A stretch of 53,063 nt of DNA from Flavobacteriaceae bacterium (GCA_030148025.1 JASBUG010000042.1:1-53063), one strand, 5' to 3'. Positions 25,498 to 34,461 are shown, counted from the first letter of the stretch. Program-made: numbers and translations. The notes: generated from the letters alone by a model not told the origin.

Positions 25498-26268
25498 TTA
25501 GTTACTAGCAGCTTCAGCTCTACCTATAAATACATCTATATTGGCAGCTTCAGTACTAGTTGAAAATTCGTCTTTAATTCTTTTAAAGTAAGCTAATGCT
25601 TTAGAGTTTTCACCTAAAGCTAAAGCAACATTTCCAGCTTTATATAAATACATTGGTGTAGTGTAGCTGTTTGTTTTCATTTCGGCTGCTTGCACATAAT
25701 AATCTAAAGCATCTTCTTTTTGATCTAGCTGCATAAATGCATCTCCAATACCTCCTTTAGCTATTGGTCCTAAAGCTTCATCGTCACTAGAAAAATTACT
25801 TAAATGCTCAACTGCATTTGTATAGTCTTTAACATTTAAATATGCCATACCTGCATAATAACTAGCAAGGTTTGCAGCGTTAGTACCTTTATACTCAGAG
25901 ATAATATCTAGCATACCAAACTTACCCTCTCCACCATTTAAAGCTAAATTAAATAATGAATCTTTATCTGAAGTATTTGTAACAGCTTGATCGAAAAATT
26001 GTTGTGCTTGGAACATATCGTTCATAGCTTCACTTTCTTTAGGCTCCTGAATAAATTTGTTATATCCTAAATATCCTAAAATAATTGCTGCAGCTAAGCC
26101 AACAATAATAAAAATATACTTTTGATTTTTCGCAACCCATTCTTCGGTTTTAGAAGCACCTTGGTCTAAGGTATTAAATACCTCGGCCGTAGTTGAGTGT
26201 TCTTCTACTGCTTCAACTTTTTCCGCTTTTGTCTTTGGTTTGTACCCTCTTTTCTTGTAAGTCGCCAT
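25498..26268 (-). CDS. Tetratricopeptide-repeat membrane protein (YfgM-like)
   Basis: A 256-residue protein starting MATYKKRGYKPKTKAEKV. A basic cytoplasmic N-terminus is followed by one transmembrane helix (IFIIVGLAAAIILGYLGY, about 80-97) and a periplasmic helical domain of TPR-like repeats (YAGMAYLNVKDYTNAVEHL, GDAFMQLDQKEDALDYYVQA, LYKAGNVALALGENSKALAYF). Such proteins scaffold envelope complexes. The start at 26268 is chosen over 26292 because the -7 promoter box TATTTTTG (26290-26297) overlaps the longer start. It precedes ribH by 5 bp. Confidence 0.85.
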   Translation of the reverse strand: MATYKKRGYKPKTKAEKVEAVEEHSTTAEVFNTLDQGASKTEEWVAKNQKYIFIIVGLAAAIILGYLGYNKFIQEPKESEAMNDMFQAQQFFDQAVTNTSDKDSLFNLALNGGEGKFGMLDIISEYKGTNAANLASYYAGMAYLNVKDYTNAVEHLSNFSSDDEALGPIAKGGIGDAFMQLDQKEDALDYYVQAAEMKTNSYTTPMYLYKAGNVALALGENSKALAYFKRIKDEFSTSTEAANIDVFIGRAEAASN

Positions 26269-26289
26269 ATATTCTATATTAATGCGCCG

Positions 26290-26297
26290 CAAAAATA
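26290..26297 (-). promoter_or_regulatory. -7 element upstream of the TPR gene
   Basis: TATTTTTG on the minus strand matches TAnnTTTG, 21 bp before the ATG at 26268. It decides the start, since an upstream in-frame ATG at 26292 falls inside the box. Confidence 0.55.
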
Positions 26298-26405
26298 AAA
26301 TTTTTATTGGTAAAAAAAAGGTAATTTATTTGTTATTTTTCAATAATTTGCACCTCCTTTTTATGAATTCGAAGCTTCTTTTTGGAGATTTAACTTACTT
26401 TTTTA

Positions 26406-27497
26406 ATGCTTTTAAAAACATTATCTATTCTCAATTATAAAAATTTTGATTCGCAAGATTTTGTGTTCGACAACAAAATAAATTGTTTTGTTGGACCAAA
26501 TGGCATAGGTAAAACTAACATTTTGGATGCCATTTATCACTTGTCTTTCGGAAAAAGTTATTTTAACCCAATAGCTTCGCAAAACATTAAGCACAATGAG
26601 AGTTTTTTTGTGATTGATGGCGTTTACGACAAACAGGATCGTCAAGAAAAAATAATTGTATCTCTAAAAAAAGGGCAAAAAAAGATCATCAAGCGTAATG
26701 GCAAAGCGTATGAGAAATTTAGTGATCATATTGGCTTTTTACCTTTAGTTATAATCTCTCCAGCAGATAGAGATCTCATTATTGAAGGTAGTGACACTAG
26801 ACGAAAATTTATAGACGGGGTTATTTCGCAAAGCGACAAAACTTATCTCCAAGACCTGATAAAGTACAACAAAGTATTATCGCAACGAAATGCTCTTTTA
26901 AAATATTTTGCCTTGAACAACACCTTTAATGGTGATACACTCGATATATATAATGAACAATTACATAACCTTGGACAGGTGATTTTTAATAAAAGACGTG
27001 AGTTTTTAGAAACATTTGTTCCAATTTTTAAAGATCGCTATAAAGCAATTAGCAATAACAATGAAATTGTTAATCTTACTTATAAAAGTCAATTGTTTGA
27101 AAACGATCTAAACACATTATTAATCGACAACATCAATAAGGACAAGGCATTACAACATACCAGCGTTGGCATTCATAAAGATGATATGAATTTTGAAATA
27201 GCATCTTATCCTATTAAAAAGTTTGGAAGCCAGGGGCAGCAAAAGTCGTTTTTAATTGCTTTAAAACTTGCGCAATTTGATTTTATAAAAAAACAAAGCG
27301 GTGTAACGCCTATTTTATTATTAGATGACATTTTTGATAAATTAGACGAACAACGTGTATCACAAATCATTACCTTAGTAGATGATGATAATTTTGGTCA
27401 GATCTTTATAAGTGATACGCATGCTGAGCGAACAGAAAATGCCATAAAACAAGTACACCAAACCTATCAAATATTCAATTTAGAAACCACTGGATGA
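26406..27497 (+). CDS. recF: DNA replication and repair protein RecF
   Basis: 363 residues of the SMC-like ABC ATPase family. Walker A GPNGIGKT is at 30-37, the signature region is [19 protein letters not shown], and the Walker B/D-loop is [17 protein letters not shown]. RecF loads RecA at gapped DNA with RecO and RecR. Length is normal. It is divergent from the TPR gene across a gap of about 137 bp and overlaps the following lipoprotein gene by 4 bp, so transcription continues into the DUF721 gene. Confidence 0.95.
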   Translation: MLLKTLSILNYKNFDSQDFVFDNKINCFVGPNGIGKTNILDAIYHLSFGKSYFNPIASQNIKHNESFFVIDGVYDKQDRQEKIIVSLKKGQKKIIKRNGKAYEKFSDHIGFLPLVIISPADRDLIIEGSDTRRKFIDGVISQSDKTYLQDLIKYNKVLSQRNALLKYFALNNTFNGDTLDIYNEQLHNLGQVIFNKRREFLETFVPIFKDRYKAISNNNEIVNLTYKSQLFENDLNTLLIDNINKDKALQHTSVGIHKDDMNFEIASYPIKKFGSQGQQKSFLIALKLAQFDFIKKQSGVTPILLLDDIFDKLDEQRVSQIITLVDDDNFGQIFISDTHAERTENAIKQVHQTYQIFNLETTG

Positions 27498-27910
27498 AGC
27501 GTATATATATAATATTAGTTTTTAGTTTTCTTTTGAGCAGTTGCTCAAATAACCCTGAACAATTTATTGAACATATTGATGGCTACTGGGAAATTTCGCA
27601 TGTAGAAAAAGACAACAACCTATTAAAAGAGTATAAAATAAGTACATCTGTTGATTACTTTGAAGTAAAAGATGATCTCACAGGAATTAGAAAAAAGGTA
27701 TCACCCACGTTAAATGGAACATTTATCACCAATCAGGATCACACAACTTTTGAGTTAAGAATTGAAAACGACTCCTTGAATATTTACTATAAAAAAAATG
27801 AAGTGATCACAAAAGAGACCATTTTAAAGGCAAATGAAAACGAATTAATTATATCTAACACCCAAGGGTTTACATACACCTATAAACCTTATAAAAAAAT
27901 TGATCTATAG
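27494..27910 (+). CDS. Hypothetical lipoprotein downstream of recF
   Basis: 138 residues with a lipoprotein signal ([17 protein letters not shown], Cys 17). The mature part ([12 protein letters not shown]..., [16 protein letters not shown]...) is rich in alternating beta-strand patterns and resembles small lipocalin-like domains of Bacteroidota that begin with a G-x-W motif. No specific function can be given. The ATG overlaps the recF stop by 4 bp and the DUF721 gene begins 6 bp after it. Confidence 0.75.
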   Translation: MKRIYIILVFSFLLSSCSNNPEQFIEHIDGYWEISHVEKDNNLLKEYKISTSVDYFEVKDDLTGIRKKVSPTLNGTFITNQDHTTFELRIENDSLNIYYKKNEVITKETILKANENELIISNTQGFTYTYKPYKKIDL

Positions 27911-27916
27911 CTGGTA

Positions 27917-28210
27917 ATGAAAAGACATAATGAAAATATGAGTTTGAGTGACGCCCTAAAAGAATTTGTTGACACAAACAGGTTACAGGATGGTCTTGAT
28001 AAGATTAATGTACAGGAAGCATGGACTCAACTTATGGGAAATGGAGTAAATAGTTACACCACTTCTGTTCTTCTAAAAAAAGACACTCTTTATGTTAAAT
28101 TAAGTTCTTCGGTGTTGAGAGAAGAATTAAGTTACGGCAAAGAAAAAATTGTCAACCTTCTAAACGAAGCTCTTGGTAAACCTTTAATTAAGACACTTAT
28201 TCTTAATTAA
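27917..28210 (+). CDS. DUF721 domain protein (DciA-like)
   Basis: 97 residues. The DUF721 pattern is visible in LQDGLDKINVQEAWTQLMGNGV and in the basic/hydrophobic tail LYVKLSSSVLREELSYGKEKIVNLLNEALG. DUF721 proteins resemble the N-terminal domain of DciA, the ancestral DnaB helicase loader, and are often found next to recF, as here. The protein lacks any extra domain. Translation probably begins at 27917; a second ATG lies ten codons in (MSLSDALKEF) and would give an 87-residue protein. Confidence 0.85.
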   Translation: MKRHNENMSLSDALKEFVDTNRLQDGLDKINVQEAWTQLMGNGVNSYTTSVLLKKDTLYVKLSSSVLREELSYGKEKIVNLLNEALGKPLIKTLILN

Positions 28211-28266
28211 TTGTTAATTATACAATATAAGTAGAACTACGTATTGTCTGAAAATTATAAAATCAC

Positions 28267-28274
28267 TACTTTTA
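28267..28274 (+). promoter_or_regulatory. Possible -7 element upstream of the small-ORF/membrane-protein unit
   Basis: TACTTTTA resembles TAnnTTTG with the final base changed. A TTG lies about 22 bp upstream at 28244-28246, inside the 15-mer repeat. It is followed by the hairpin at 28284-28311. Confidence 0.35.
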
Positions 28275-28329
28275 TGTATCCCTCTATAATACGTACGTAA
28301 GTACATTATAGCTTTTAGAAACTTAAACA

Positions 28330-28521
28330 ATGAAACCGTTATCCCTAACAAAACAGCTCATTGTTTCTTTATGTGCGTATAATTATGTGCATAAATGTAC
28401 TATTATAAATAGTGAGCTACGTTATTTAAAATCTAGATTATTTCTGGCATGGTGGATGCTTATTAGTACACCAAGGGTTAACCCTAATAGTTTCTCTTTT
28501 CAAAGGGTTTTAAAATATTAG
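28330..28521 (+). CDS. Doubtful small ORF (63 codons)
   Basis: A basic 63-residue frame with a short hydrophobic stretch (LFLAWWMLIS). It is not recognised. In its favour, it lies downstream of a plausible promoter and its stop codon is only 2 bp from the next ATG. Against it, the composition is unremarkable and there are no domain features, so it may just be the leader of the following gene. Confidence 0.2.
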   Translation: MKPLSLTKQLIVSLCAYNYVHKCTIINSELRYLKSRLFLAWWMLISTPRVNPNSFSFQRVLKY

Positions 28522-28523
28522 TT

Positions 28524-28835
28524 ATGAGTAAAGATTTTAAAATTATTTGTTTCAAGAGCATTTTTAACCTAATAGCATTTGCTGTATTTATATATGGCAA
28601 TTTTACAGCTAATAATGCTTTAATTATTTCTGGCGGATTAGCCATGTTATTCTTTTCGTTTATATTATTTAGACGTGTGTTAAATCCATTAATTGCAATA
28701 GTATTAGGAGTTATTTTAACTTTCATACTTACACCTTGGTATTATGGCATGCTTTGGGGTGTAGGTATTTATTCGGTTTTACAAATCATCTCTTTTTTAT
28801 ATACAATAACCTCGAAACCAGAGTTTTTAAAATGA
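28524..28835 (+). CDS. Small hydrophobic membrane protein, unknown
   Basis: 103 residues with three or four transmembrane helices (IFNLIAFAVFIYGNF, ALIISGGLAMLFFSFILF, PLIAIVLGVILTFIL, MLWGVGIYSVLQIISFLYTI) and short basic ends. The codon and hydrophobicity pattern look like a genuine membrane protein. I do not recognise the family. It follows a possible small ORF by 2 bp and is bracketed, with it, by two near-identical 15-mers. No terminator is visible after it. Confidence 0.65.
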   Translation: MSKDFKIICFKSIFNLIAFAVFIYGNFTANNALIISGGLAMLFFSFILFRRVLNPLIAIVLGVILTFILTPWYYGMLWGVGIYSVLQIISFLYTITSKPEFLK

Positions 28836-29041
28836 GGCTTTAAAATAAATTAGTGAACAGTATACATAGAACCTCGTATTGCTATTTTAAATCATTCACT
28901 TAAAAAGTATCAAAATTTCAAAGATAAAATCATCGCAAGTTTCACCTTTGCATAACCACCTGTTTTTCAGACTTAAAGTTATATTTACATTAAGATTTTT
29001 AATTTCTTTCGGATTCATGCTATTAGTGAGTTTTTAAAGAC

Positions 29042-29049
29042 TATCTTCG
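29042..29049 (+). promoter_or_regulatory. -7 element upstream of the cold-shock gene
   Basis: TATCTTCG matches TAnnTTTG except for one base, 26 bp before the ATG. The leader would be short, unlike the long cold-responsive cspA leader of enterobacteria. Confidence 0.4.
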
Positions 29050-29075
29050 CAACTTATTAATTAATATAATTTACA

Positions 29076-29267
29076 ATGAGTAAAGGCACAGTAAAATTCT
29101 TCAATGATTCTAAAGGATATGGTTTCATTACTGAAGAAGGATCTAACAAAGATCATTTTGTACACATTTCCGGATTAATCGACGAAGTAAGTGAAGGTGA
29201 TGAAGTTGAGTTCGAATTAAGAGAAGGAAAAAAAGGAATGAACGCGGTAAACGTAAAAGTAATCTAA
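29076..29267 (+). CDS. Cold-shock domain protein
   Basis: 63 residues: a single OB-fold cold-shock domain. RNP1 is present as KGYGFI at residues 13-18 and RNP2 as HFVHIS, with the GTVKFFN start and the EGKKGMNAVNVKVI end. These proteins bind single-stranded RNA or DNA and act as RNA chaperones. It is a stand-alone gene with its own -7 box and hairpin terminator. The exact paralogue name cannot be assigned. Confidence 0.95.
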   Translation: MSKGTVKFFNDSKGYGFITEEGSNKDHFVHISGLIDEVSEGDEVEFELREGKKGMNAVNVKVI

Positions 29268-29294
29268 TATATACTTTAACTTTTTACAGATAAG

Positions 29295-29321
29295 GCCTTT
29301 CGATAATCGAAAGGCTTTTTT
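29295..29321 (+). terminator. Terminator of the cold-shock gene
   Basis: GCCTTTCGA-TAA-TCGAAAGGC followed by TTTTTT is a 9-bp perfect hairpin with a T-run, 28 bp after the stop codon. Confidence 0.9.
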
Positions 29322-29334
29322 GTTGGTATTAAAC

Positions 29335-29366
29335 AAAAAAAGCCACAACATTTGTTGTGGCTTTTG
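29335..29366 (-). terminator. Terminator of ndk
   Basis: GCCACAAC-ATTT-GTTGTGGC (29342-29361) is flanked by A-runs on the plus strand, which read as a T-run on the minus strand. It ends the minus-strand ndk transcript about 25 bp beyond its stop codon. Confidence 0.88.
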
Positions 29367-29391
29367 ATATTTTGTATTCTAGTATTAGATA

Positions 29392-29811
29392 TTAGAACAT
29401 TTCTCTTCCAGAAAAGTGGAATGCTCCTTCAATAGCAGCATTTTCATCACTATCACTACCATGTACAGCATTCTCTCCAATAGAAGCAGCATATAGTTTA
29501 CGAATAGTTCCTTCAGCAGCTTCAGCTGGGTTTGTTGAACCAATTAAAGTTCTAAAATCTTCTACTGCATTATCTTTTTCTAAAATTGCAGCTACTATTG
29601 GTCCGCGAGTCATATACTCTACTAACTCTCCAAAGAATGGACGCTCTTTGTGAATTGCATAAAATGCCTCGGCGTCAGCTTTAGTCATTTGAGTTAATTT
29701 CATCGCTACAATTCTAAATCCTGAAGCAGTGATCTTTTCTAATATTGCGCCAATATTACCTTTTTCTACCGAATCAGGCTTAAGCATTGTAAATGTTCTA
29801 TTTGTTGCCAT
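29392..29811 (-). CDS. ndk: Nucleoside diphosphate kinase
   Basis: 139 residues, typical length. N-terminal [14 protein letters not shown] and the active-site segment [15 protein letters not shown] with phospho-acceptor His 117 are diagnostic. It transfers the gamma phosphate of ATP to NDPs and dNDPs, balancing nucleotide pools. It is monocistronic, with a TATTTTTG promoter box 22 bp upstream of the ATG and a hairpin terminator downstream. Confidence 0.97.
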   Translation of the reverse strand: MATNRTFTMLKPDSVEKGNIGAILEKITASGFRIVAMKLTQMTKADAEAFYAIHKERPFFGELVEYMTRGPIVAAILEKDNAVEDFRTLIGSTNPAEAAEGTIRKLYAASIGENAVHGSDSDENAAIEGAFHFSGREMF

Positions 29812-29832
29812 TTCTTTATTTTAAATTTCGTG

Positions 29833-29840
29833 CAAAAATA
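29833..29840 (-). promoter_or_regulatory. -7 element upstream of ndk
   Basis: TATTTTTG on the minus strand matches TAnnTTTG, 21 bp before the ndk start codon. Confidence 0.5.
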
Positions 29841-29908
29841 CAGTTTTTATATAAATCTACAAGCTTATTATAATGGTAGTTTTTTCCTCAAAAGAAAATT
29901 AAAACTTC

Positions 29909-31114
29909 TCAAATGTTTTTTATTTTCTTTAAATATTCACTAGGCGTTACTTTCGATACTTTTTTAAAAGCTGCATTAAAAGCACTTCGTGATCCAAAAC
30001 CAGCCTTCATCGCTATAGTTTCCCATGTGTATGATTTTAAATCACCTATATCAATTTCATTAAGAACATAATTTATTCTATAACAATTAACATAATCGGT
30101 AAATCGTTGGTGAAATTGATTATTTATGATAAACGAAATATCTCTAGAAGAAATTCCTGTAGCTACAGAAACAATATTTATATTAAGGTTCTTATTAAGA
30201 AAAGGGTGTTCTGAGCGAAAGTAATTTTCTAAAATTTCTATGTTATTTTCAACATTCTTAACTGAGAATGCACCCTTCTTTTTATCTTTTTGTTTAAAAG
30301 GATTTGAAATTGACAACTGTGGTATACCAAATAATTGATGTGCGTTAATAAGTATATATCCACCTATAGAAAAATATACAACTGCAATTAAATATGATGT
30401 TATTGTAATGCCCAAAGTATAAGGATGCTTGGGAACAATACTGGTAGAATTAATTATATTATTTGCAACAAGAATGTATAGCAAGGTCAAACTTAAATAA
30501 TAAAATGTAATAAGACTTGTAAATGTTATAACCCATTTCTTCAAAGCAAATAATTGTGGTATACTTCTAACTTCTTTATGCCCTTTATAAAAGACCACAA
30601 TGATCCTCCATTGCAATATTAAATAAACAATTGATTGTATAGAACGACATAAAATATTAATACCTTCAGGTAATAAACCATCTTTATGAGTATAATTTAA
30701 AGCTACATTATTAACTACAGCATTCACTATTTCTTGCTTTTCAACAAGCGGTAAAACATAAAACGGCAAATAATTAATAAAGAAAATTATAAAAGGAATT
30801 AGATGCAAAATATCAGTTTTTCTTAATCGAGTTTCATTATACAGTACCGACCTAACATATAACAACGCTAATGGTGCAATAAGATATGTTATTGGAGCTG
30901 CTACCTTATATAAATATGGAACCTCTTGTATCCAGCCAGTTATAATTAACAAATAAGTAAAGTTACAATAGGCATTTAATATCAAGAACCCTCCTAATAA
31001 TCTATTAGCCAGTTTTCGATAAGTATAGAACTTAAAAAACAGCATATAAGCTGCTAACAAAGCGCAAGTATTTGCAATAAAATATATAATATCTATAAAA
31101 GAAATATGCTGCAT
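29909..31114 (-). CDS. AraC-family transcriptional regulator with a membrane N-terminal domain
   Basis: 401 residues. Residues 1-265 form about seven hydrophobic helices. A cytoplasmic AraC-type DNA-binding domain occupies about 295-400: the first HTH in INIVSVATGISSRDISFIIN, and the second in ETIAMKAGFGSRSAFNAAFKK followed by VTPSEYLKK. Such 7TM-AraC proteins are thought to sense a membrane or external signal and regulate transcription while tethered. It is divergent from the T9SS/S74 pair across a 152-bp gap, making that pair a natural candidate target. Confidence 0.9.
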   Translation of the reverse strand: MQHISFIDIIYFIANTCALLAAYMLFFKFYTYRKLANRLLGGFLILNAYCNFTYLLIITGWIQEVPYLYKVAAPITYLIAPLALLYVRSVLYNETRLRKTDILHLIPFIIFFINYLPFYVLPLVEKQEIVNAVVNNVALNYTHKDGLLPEGINILCRSIQSIVYLILQWRIIVVFYKGHKEVRSIPQLFALKKWVITFTSLITFYYLSLTLLYILVANNIINSTSIVPKHPYTLGITITSYLIAVVYFSIGGYILINAHQLFGIPQLSISNPFKQKDKKKGAFSVKNVENNIEILENYFRSEHPFLNKNLNINIVSVATGISSRDISFIINNQFHQRFTDYVNCYRINYVLNEIDIGDLKSYTWETIAMKAGFGSRSAFNAAFKKVSKVTPSEYLKKIKNI

Positions 31115-31237
31115 TTTTATGCTTTTTTTTCAAAAAAAACAATAATAGACATATTTTTTAACTAAAAAAAATGTAGCATTTTCTGAATTAACTACAAAGT
31201 TCACACACACTTAACTAACAAAAAACGAAAGAGACTA

Positions 31238-31245
31238 TACTTTTA
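31238..31245 (+). promoter_or_regulatory. Possible -7 element upstream of the T9SS/S74 pair
   Basis: TACTTTTA, a near match to TAnnTTTG, lies 21 bp before the ATG at 31267 within the 152-bp gap shared with the AraC gene. Confidence 0.35.
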
Positions 31246-31266
31246 ATTCATTAAAAAACTTAAAAA

Positions 31267-31956
31267 ATGAAAAGATTACTATTTCTCTTGTTTGCTACAA
31301 CTTCTCTTTGTGCTCAAGACTTAACCATTACAAATGGTAGTTCTGTTTTTTTAAAAAGCGAAACACCCATTTTTATTACAAGTTTAACCCTCAAACCAAG
31401 TACAGACTTCTCACTATTAAGTTCTATTACAAAATCAACAACACCTGTAAACAATAATGGACATAATAGTATTTTAAATGTTATTATCGCTTCAGTAAAT
31501 CTTGAAAATTACATAGGTAATCTAGTTTTACATTATAACGATAGTCAACTTAACGGAATAACTGAATCGAACCTAACCTTTGCTTACAAAAATGACACTG
31601 GAATTTGGACTTCTCAAGAAAACATCTTAGATACAAATGCAAATACAATTACGACCACAATTTCCAGTCCAATAACATTTTCTCAAATAACCGCTTTTGA
31701 TAACGGTGCACTATCCGTAGAAAATAATAACCCAAATATAAATCTGCAATTATATCCTAACCCAACATCGACAATTGTAACTATTAACTCTACCAAAAAT
31801 TTGACTACAGAAATATATAATGCTCTTGGTCAAAAAATAATGAGTACTCAAAAAAAAGCAATATCTCTCGCTTATTTAAAGAGCGGGATTTATTTCTTCA
31901 AAATAAAGAATGAGCAAACCAATAACATTAGCCTTCATAAAATCATCAAACAATAA
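31267..31956 (+). CDS. Secreted protein with type IX secretion sorting domain (type A)
   Basis: 229 residues: a short signal peptide ending at CAQ (about residue 17), a beta-rich middle of about 130 residues not recognised, and a C-terminal type A T9SS sorting domain starting at NINLQLYPNPTSTIVTI and ending KSGIYFFKIKNEQTNNISLHKIIKQ. It is therefore exported by Sec, then carried across the outer membrane by the type IX system. The next gene, encoding an S74-domain protein, follows by 32 bp, so the two are probably co-expressed. Confidence 0.85.
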   Translation: MKRLLFLLFATTSLCAQDLTITNGSSVFLKSETPIFITSLTLKPSTDFSLLSSITKSTTPVNNNGHNSILNVIIASVNLENYIGNLVLHYNDSQLNGITESNLTFAYKNDTGIWTSQENILDTNANTITTTISSPITFSQITAFDNGALSVENNNPNINLQLYPNPTSTIVTINSTKNLTTEIYNALGQKIMSTQKKAISLAYLKSGIYFFKIKNEQTNNISLHKIIKQ

Positions 31957-31988
31957 AAAATTGACACTAAACTAAAATTGACAAAAAA

Positions 31989-33278
31989 ATGAAAAGACAA
32001 ACACTATTATTAATGACTTTATTATACACTAGTACATTTTTTGCCCAAGTGGGTATTGGAACAACTACTCCAGAAACCACAGCTGCCTTAGAAGTGAAAT
32101 CTACTGAAAAAGGAATTTTAATTCCAAGAATGATCCAAGCTCAACGTGACGCAATTACAAATCCTGCTACAGGGTTATTAATTTATCAAACTAATAATAC
32201 ACCAGGTTTTTACCATTATAATGGTACAGCTTGGGTAAATATAACTTTTGGCATGTTATCAATTAATGATCTAAACGATGCAAAATCAGATATGATTAGT
32301 TCTATTTTTATTGGTAATGGTGCTGGTGTTGCAAATGAAGGCTCAGATAATAAAAATACAGGAATGGGCTTCAATAGTTTACAAAATAACACCACAGGAC
32401 TTAACAATACAGCGACAGGGTATCATACTCTTTTTGAAAACACCATAGGTTATGGCAATACTTCAAATGGAGCGTATGCATTAGAAAAAAATACTACAGG
32501 CTCTAAAAACACCGCAAATGGAGGAGATGCTTTAAAAGAAAATACTGAAGGCTCAGACAATACAGCTACTGGATACGATGCCTTATCAAGTAACATTGCT
32601 GGAAATTACAGCGTAGCATTTGGAAGTAGAGCATTAAGAAATAACACCTCCGGTAATAGTAATACCGCCATAGGATATTATTCCTTAGGAGTAATATCAG
32701 GAAACAGCAATACCGCTATTGGAGTCAACACCCTAATAAATAACACAAATGGAAATAATAATACAGCTATTGGTGTAGACGCTGGATTTAACAACTCTGG
32801 CTCCGGAAATGTTTTTTTAGGTTTTTCAGCTGGTAGAAATGAAACAGGGTCAAATACTCTATATATAGATAATAGCAGTACTGCAACTCCTTTAATAAAA
32901 GGTAACTTCAGTGCCAACACTTTTCATATAAATGGTACAGCTTCTGGAAATAGTGCTTGGGCGAACGCTTCTGATGGACGCTTAAAAACACGAATACAAA
33001 CTATAGAAAATCCACTTCAAAAAGTACTTTCACTTAGAGGTGTTAATTACCACTGGAAAGACGGTTCAATATATGCAAAAGGCAAACAAATGGGCTTTAT
33101 AGCTCAAGAAGTTGAAAAAGTATTACCCGAAATAGTAAAAAAACCAACACAAGGTCAAGCTCATTACAGCATGCAATATGCACCATTAACTGCCTTATTG
33201 ATTGAAGCCATTAAAGAGCAACAACAAACAATACTAGATCTTACAAATCGTATAAAACAAATTGAAGAAAAAAACTAG
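31989..33278 (+). CDS. Secreted tail-fiber-like protein with C-terminal S74 intramolecular chaperone domain
   Basis: 429 residues with a signal peptide (cleavage near FFAQ). The [18 protein letters not shown] start is typical of bacteroidetal surface proteins. Residues about 100-310 are repeats of roughly 20-30 residues built on NTAxGxxAL / N-T-G patterns, like trimeric beta-roll or YadA-head repeats. From about residue 328 comes a Peptidase_S74 endosialidase chaperone domain ([31 protein letters not shown]) and a C-terminal coiled coil. S74 domains direct trimerisation and then cut themselves off. No T9SS domain is visible. No other phage-like gene is nearby, so it is not read as a prophage remnant. 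Confidence 0.88.
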   Translation: MKRQTLLLMTLLYTSTFFAQVGIGTTTPETTAALEVKSTEKGILIPRMIQAQRDAITNPATGLLIYQTNNTPGFYHYNGTAWVNITFGMLSINDLNDAKSDMISSIFIGNGAGVANEGSDNKNTGMGFNSLQNNTTGLNNTATGYHTLFENTIGYGNTSNGAYALEKNTTGSKNTANGGDALKENTEGSDNTATGYDALSSNIAGNYSVAFGSRALRNNTSGNSNTAIGYYSLGVISGNSNTAIGVNTLINNTNGNNNTAIGVDAGFNNSGSGNVFLGFSAGRNETGSNTLYIDNSSTATPLIKGNFSANTFHINGTASGNSAWANASDGRLKTRIQTIENPLQKVLSLRGVNYHWKDGSIYAKGKQMGFIAQEVEKVLPEIVKKPTQGQAHYSMQYAPLTALLIEAIKEQQQTILDLTNRIKQIEEKN

Positions 33279-33300
33279 TTTATATTATAAATAACTTATG

Positions 33301-33342
33301 TAAAAGAAATGAGGCTTACTTAAATATGCCTCATTTCTTTTA
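33301..33342. terminator. Bidirectional terminator between the S74 gene and the phosphatase gene
   Basis: A perfect 15-bp inverted repeat (TAAAAGAAATGAGGC / GCCTCATTTCTTTTA) with a 12-nt loop lies between two convergent genes 69 bp apart. Confidence 0.85.
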
Positions 33343-33347
33343 CACTA

Positions 33348-34388
33348 TCATTTATATACCTGTATTAATTCTTGTTGCAATACATTATTTTCTCCTCGCA
33401 TTTGCATAACCACAGTTTTACTATCAAAATCAATTTTCAATAACCCAAAACTTAAGTTAGGCACAACTTCGCCTTCTCTATATTTATTTGGCTCACCATC
33501 AAAGCTACTATACGAATGCGTCATACCACTTGACGTGAAATCTATTAACGGGTAATCTATACCTTCTAAATCGGTTTTAGAAAACTCTGAAATATGTCTA
33601 TCTCCAGATAAAACAACAACGCCCTTAGCTTTAGAAGTACTTATTATTTCTTTTAATCTATCTACTTCATGAGGCATTGTTCCCCAAGTTTCAAAACCAT
33701 GTTCTGCTGATAAAAACTGAATACTACTCATTATTAAGTTAAAATCTGCCTTAGAATTGTTCAAAGTAGTTTCCAACCATGTCCATTGTGCTTCACCAAG
33801 CATTGTTCCTTCTCCATAAGTATTTGGATCATACCTACGATCAGGGTTACTAGAAGGTGTTAAAGCCGTTCTAAAATAACGTGTGTCTAGCACTATAATA
33901 TTCACACTACCTTTATTTGTTTTTATCAATTCAGAGTGATAAACCCCTTCTCTTTCTCTTCTTGGGTCATCTTTAGGAACGCCAATAAAATCTAAAAACA
34001 ATTGTTGACTTTGCGCTTTAGCTACAAACTCCAAGCCACCATCATTTAAACCATAATCATGATCATCCCAAGTACCTAACACTTGTACTTTATCTACCAA
34101 CTCCTTATATCCGGCTTGCTCCATTTGTTGTTGGTAATGCTGGGACATCAACTCCATATCATCCGTGTCAGAATAAATAACATCGCCTCCCCAAATCCAT
34201 ACAGATGGATTATTTTCCAAAACATGCTTCCACAACTTGTTCTCTACACGTTGCTGATTACACGATCCAAACGCAATTGTTATATCTTCTGTTTTTTGGT
34301 CTTTTAAAACAGGCTGTTCTTTTCCTTTACTTTTACAGCCAACAATTAAGACGAAACTAAAAAGTAAGTATTTTAAAATATGATTCAT
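33348..34388 (-). CDS. PhoD-like alkaline phosphatase/phosphodiesterase lipoprotein
   Basis: 346 residues with a lipoprotein signal (Cys 18 in LIVGC). The metallophosphatase motifs follow: AFGSCNQQ, WGGDVIYSDT, GTWDDHDYGLNDGG (metal-binding Asp and His), LDTRYFR and VVLSGDRHISEF. PhoD-like enzymes hydrolyse phosphodiesters and monoesters using calcium and iron. The lipid anchor would place it at the cell envelope. It is monocistronic, with a TACTTTTG promoter box upstream, divergent from nrnA. No Pho box could be recognised. Confidence 0.9.
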   Translation of the reverse strand: MNHILKYLLFSFVLIVGCKSKGKEQPVLKDQKTEDITIAFGSCNQQRVENKLWKHVLENNPSVWIWGGDVIYSDTDDMELMSQHYQQQMEQAGYKELVDKVQVLGTWDDHDYGLNDGGLEFVAKAQSQQLFLDFIGVPKDDPRREREGVYHSELIKTNKGSVNIIVLDTRYFRTALTPSSNPDRRYDPNTYGEGTMLGEAQWTWLETTLNNSKADFNLIMSSIQFLSAEHGFETWGTMPHEVDRLKEIISTSKAKGVVVLSGDRHISEFSKTDLEGIDYPLIDFTSSGMTHSYSSFDGEPNKYREGEVVPNLSFGLLKIDFDSKTVVMQMRGENNVLQQELIQVYK

Positions 34389-34419
34389 TATGAAATATCT
34401 GAAAAGGTTAATTTTTGTA

Positions 34420-34427
34420 CAAAAGTA
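34420..34427 (-). promoter_or_regulatory. -7 element upstream of the PhoD-like gene
   Basis: TACTTTTG on the minus strand matches TAnnTTTG, 31 bp before the start codon. Confidence 0.45.
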
Positions 34428-34461
34428 ACATAATACATTTAAAGGATTTGTTATTAAATTG

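Larger units (their letters stand above)
28211..28523. other. 313-bp stretch after the DUF721 gene with promoter, hairpin and a doubtful small ORF
   Basis: No recognised gene. In order it contains the 15-mer TAGAACTACGTATTG (28232-28246, near-repeated at 28867), a -7-like TACTTTTA (28267-28274), a bulged hairpin with CTATAAT/ATTATAG arms (28284-28311), and a 63-codon frame ending 2 bp before the next gene. This could be a regulated leader of the downstream membrane-protein gene. Confidence 0.45.

Noticed and set aside
25493..26300. FMN riboswitch for ribH
   Set aside because: Upstream of ribH is the coding sequence of the TPR gene 5 bp away, and no conserved riboswitch elements are present.
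32678..32920. Minus-strand frame with repeated TPIAVLLFP patterns
   Set aside because: It is the antisense of the NTAxG repeats of the S74 protein.
31989..33278. Prophage remnant because of the 'tail fiber'/S74 domain
   Set aside because: No other phage gene, integrase or att repeat is nearby; the signal peptide and neighbours point to a cellular surface protein.
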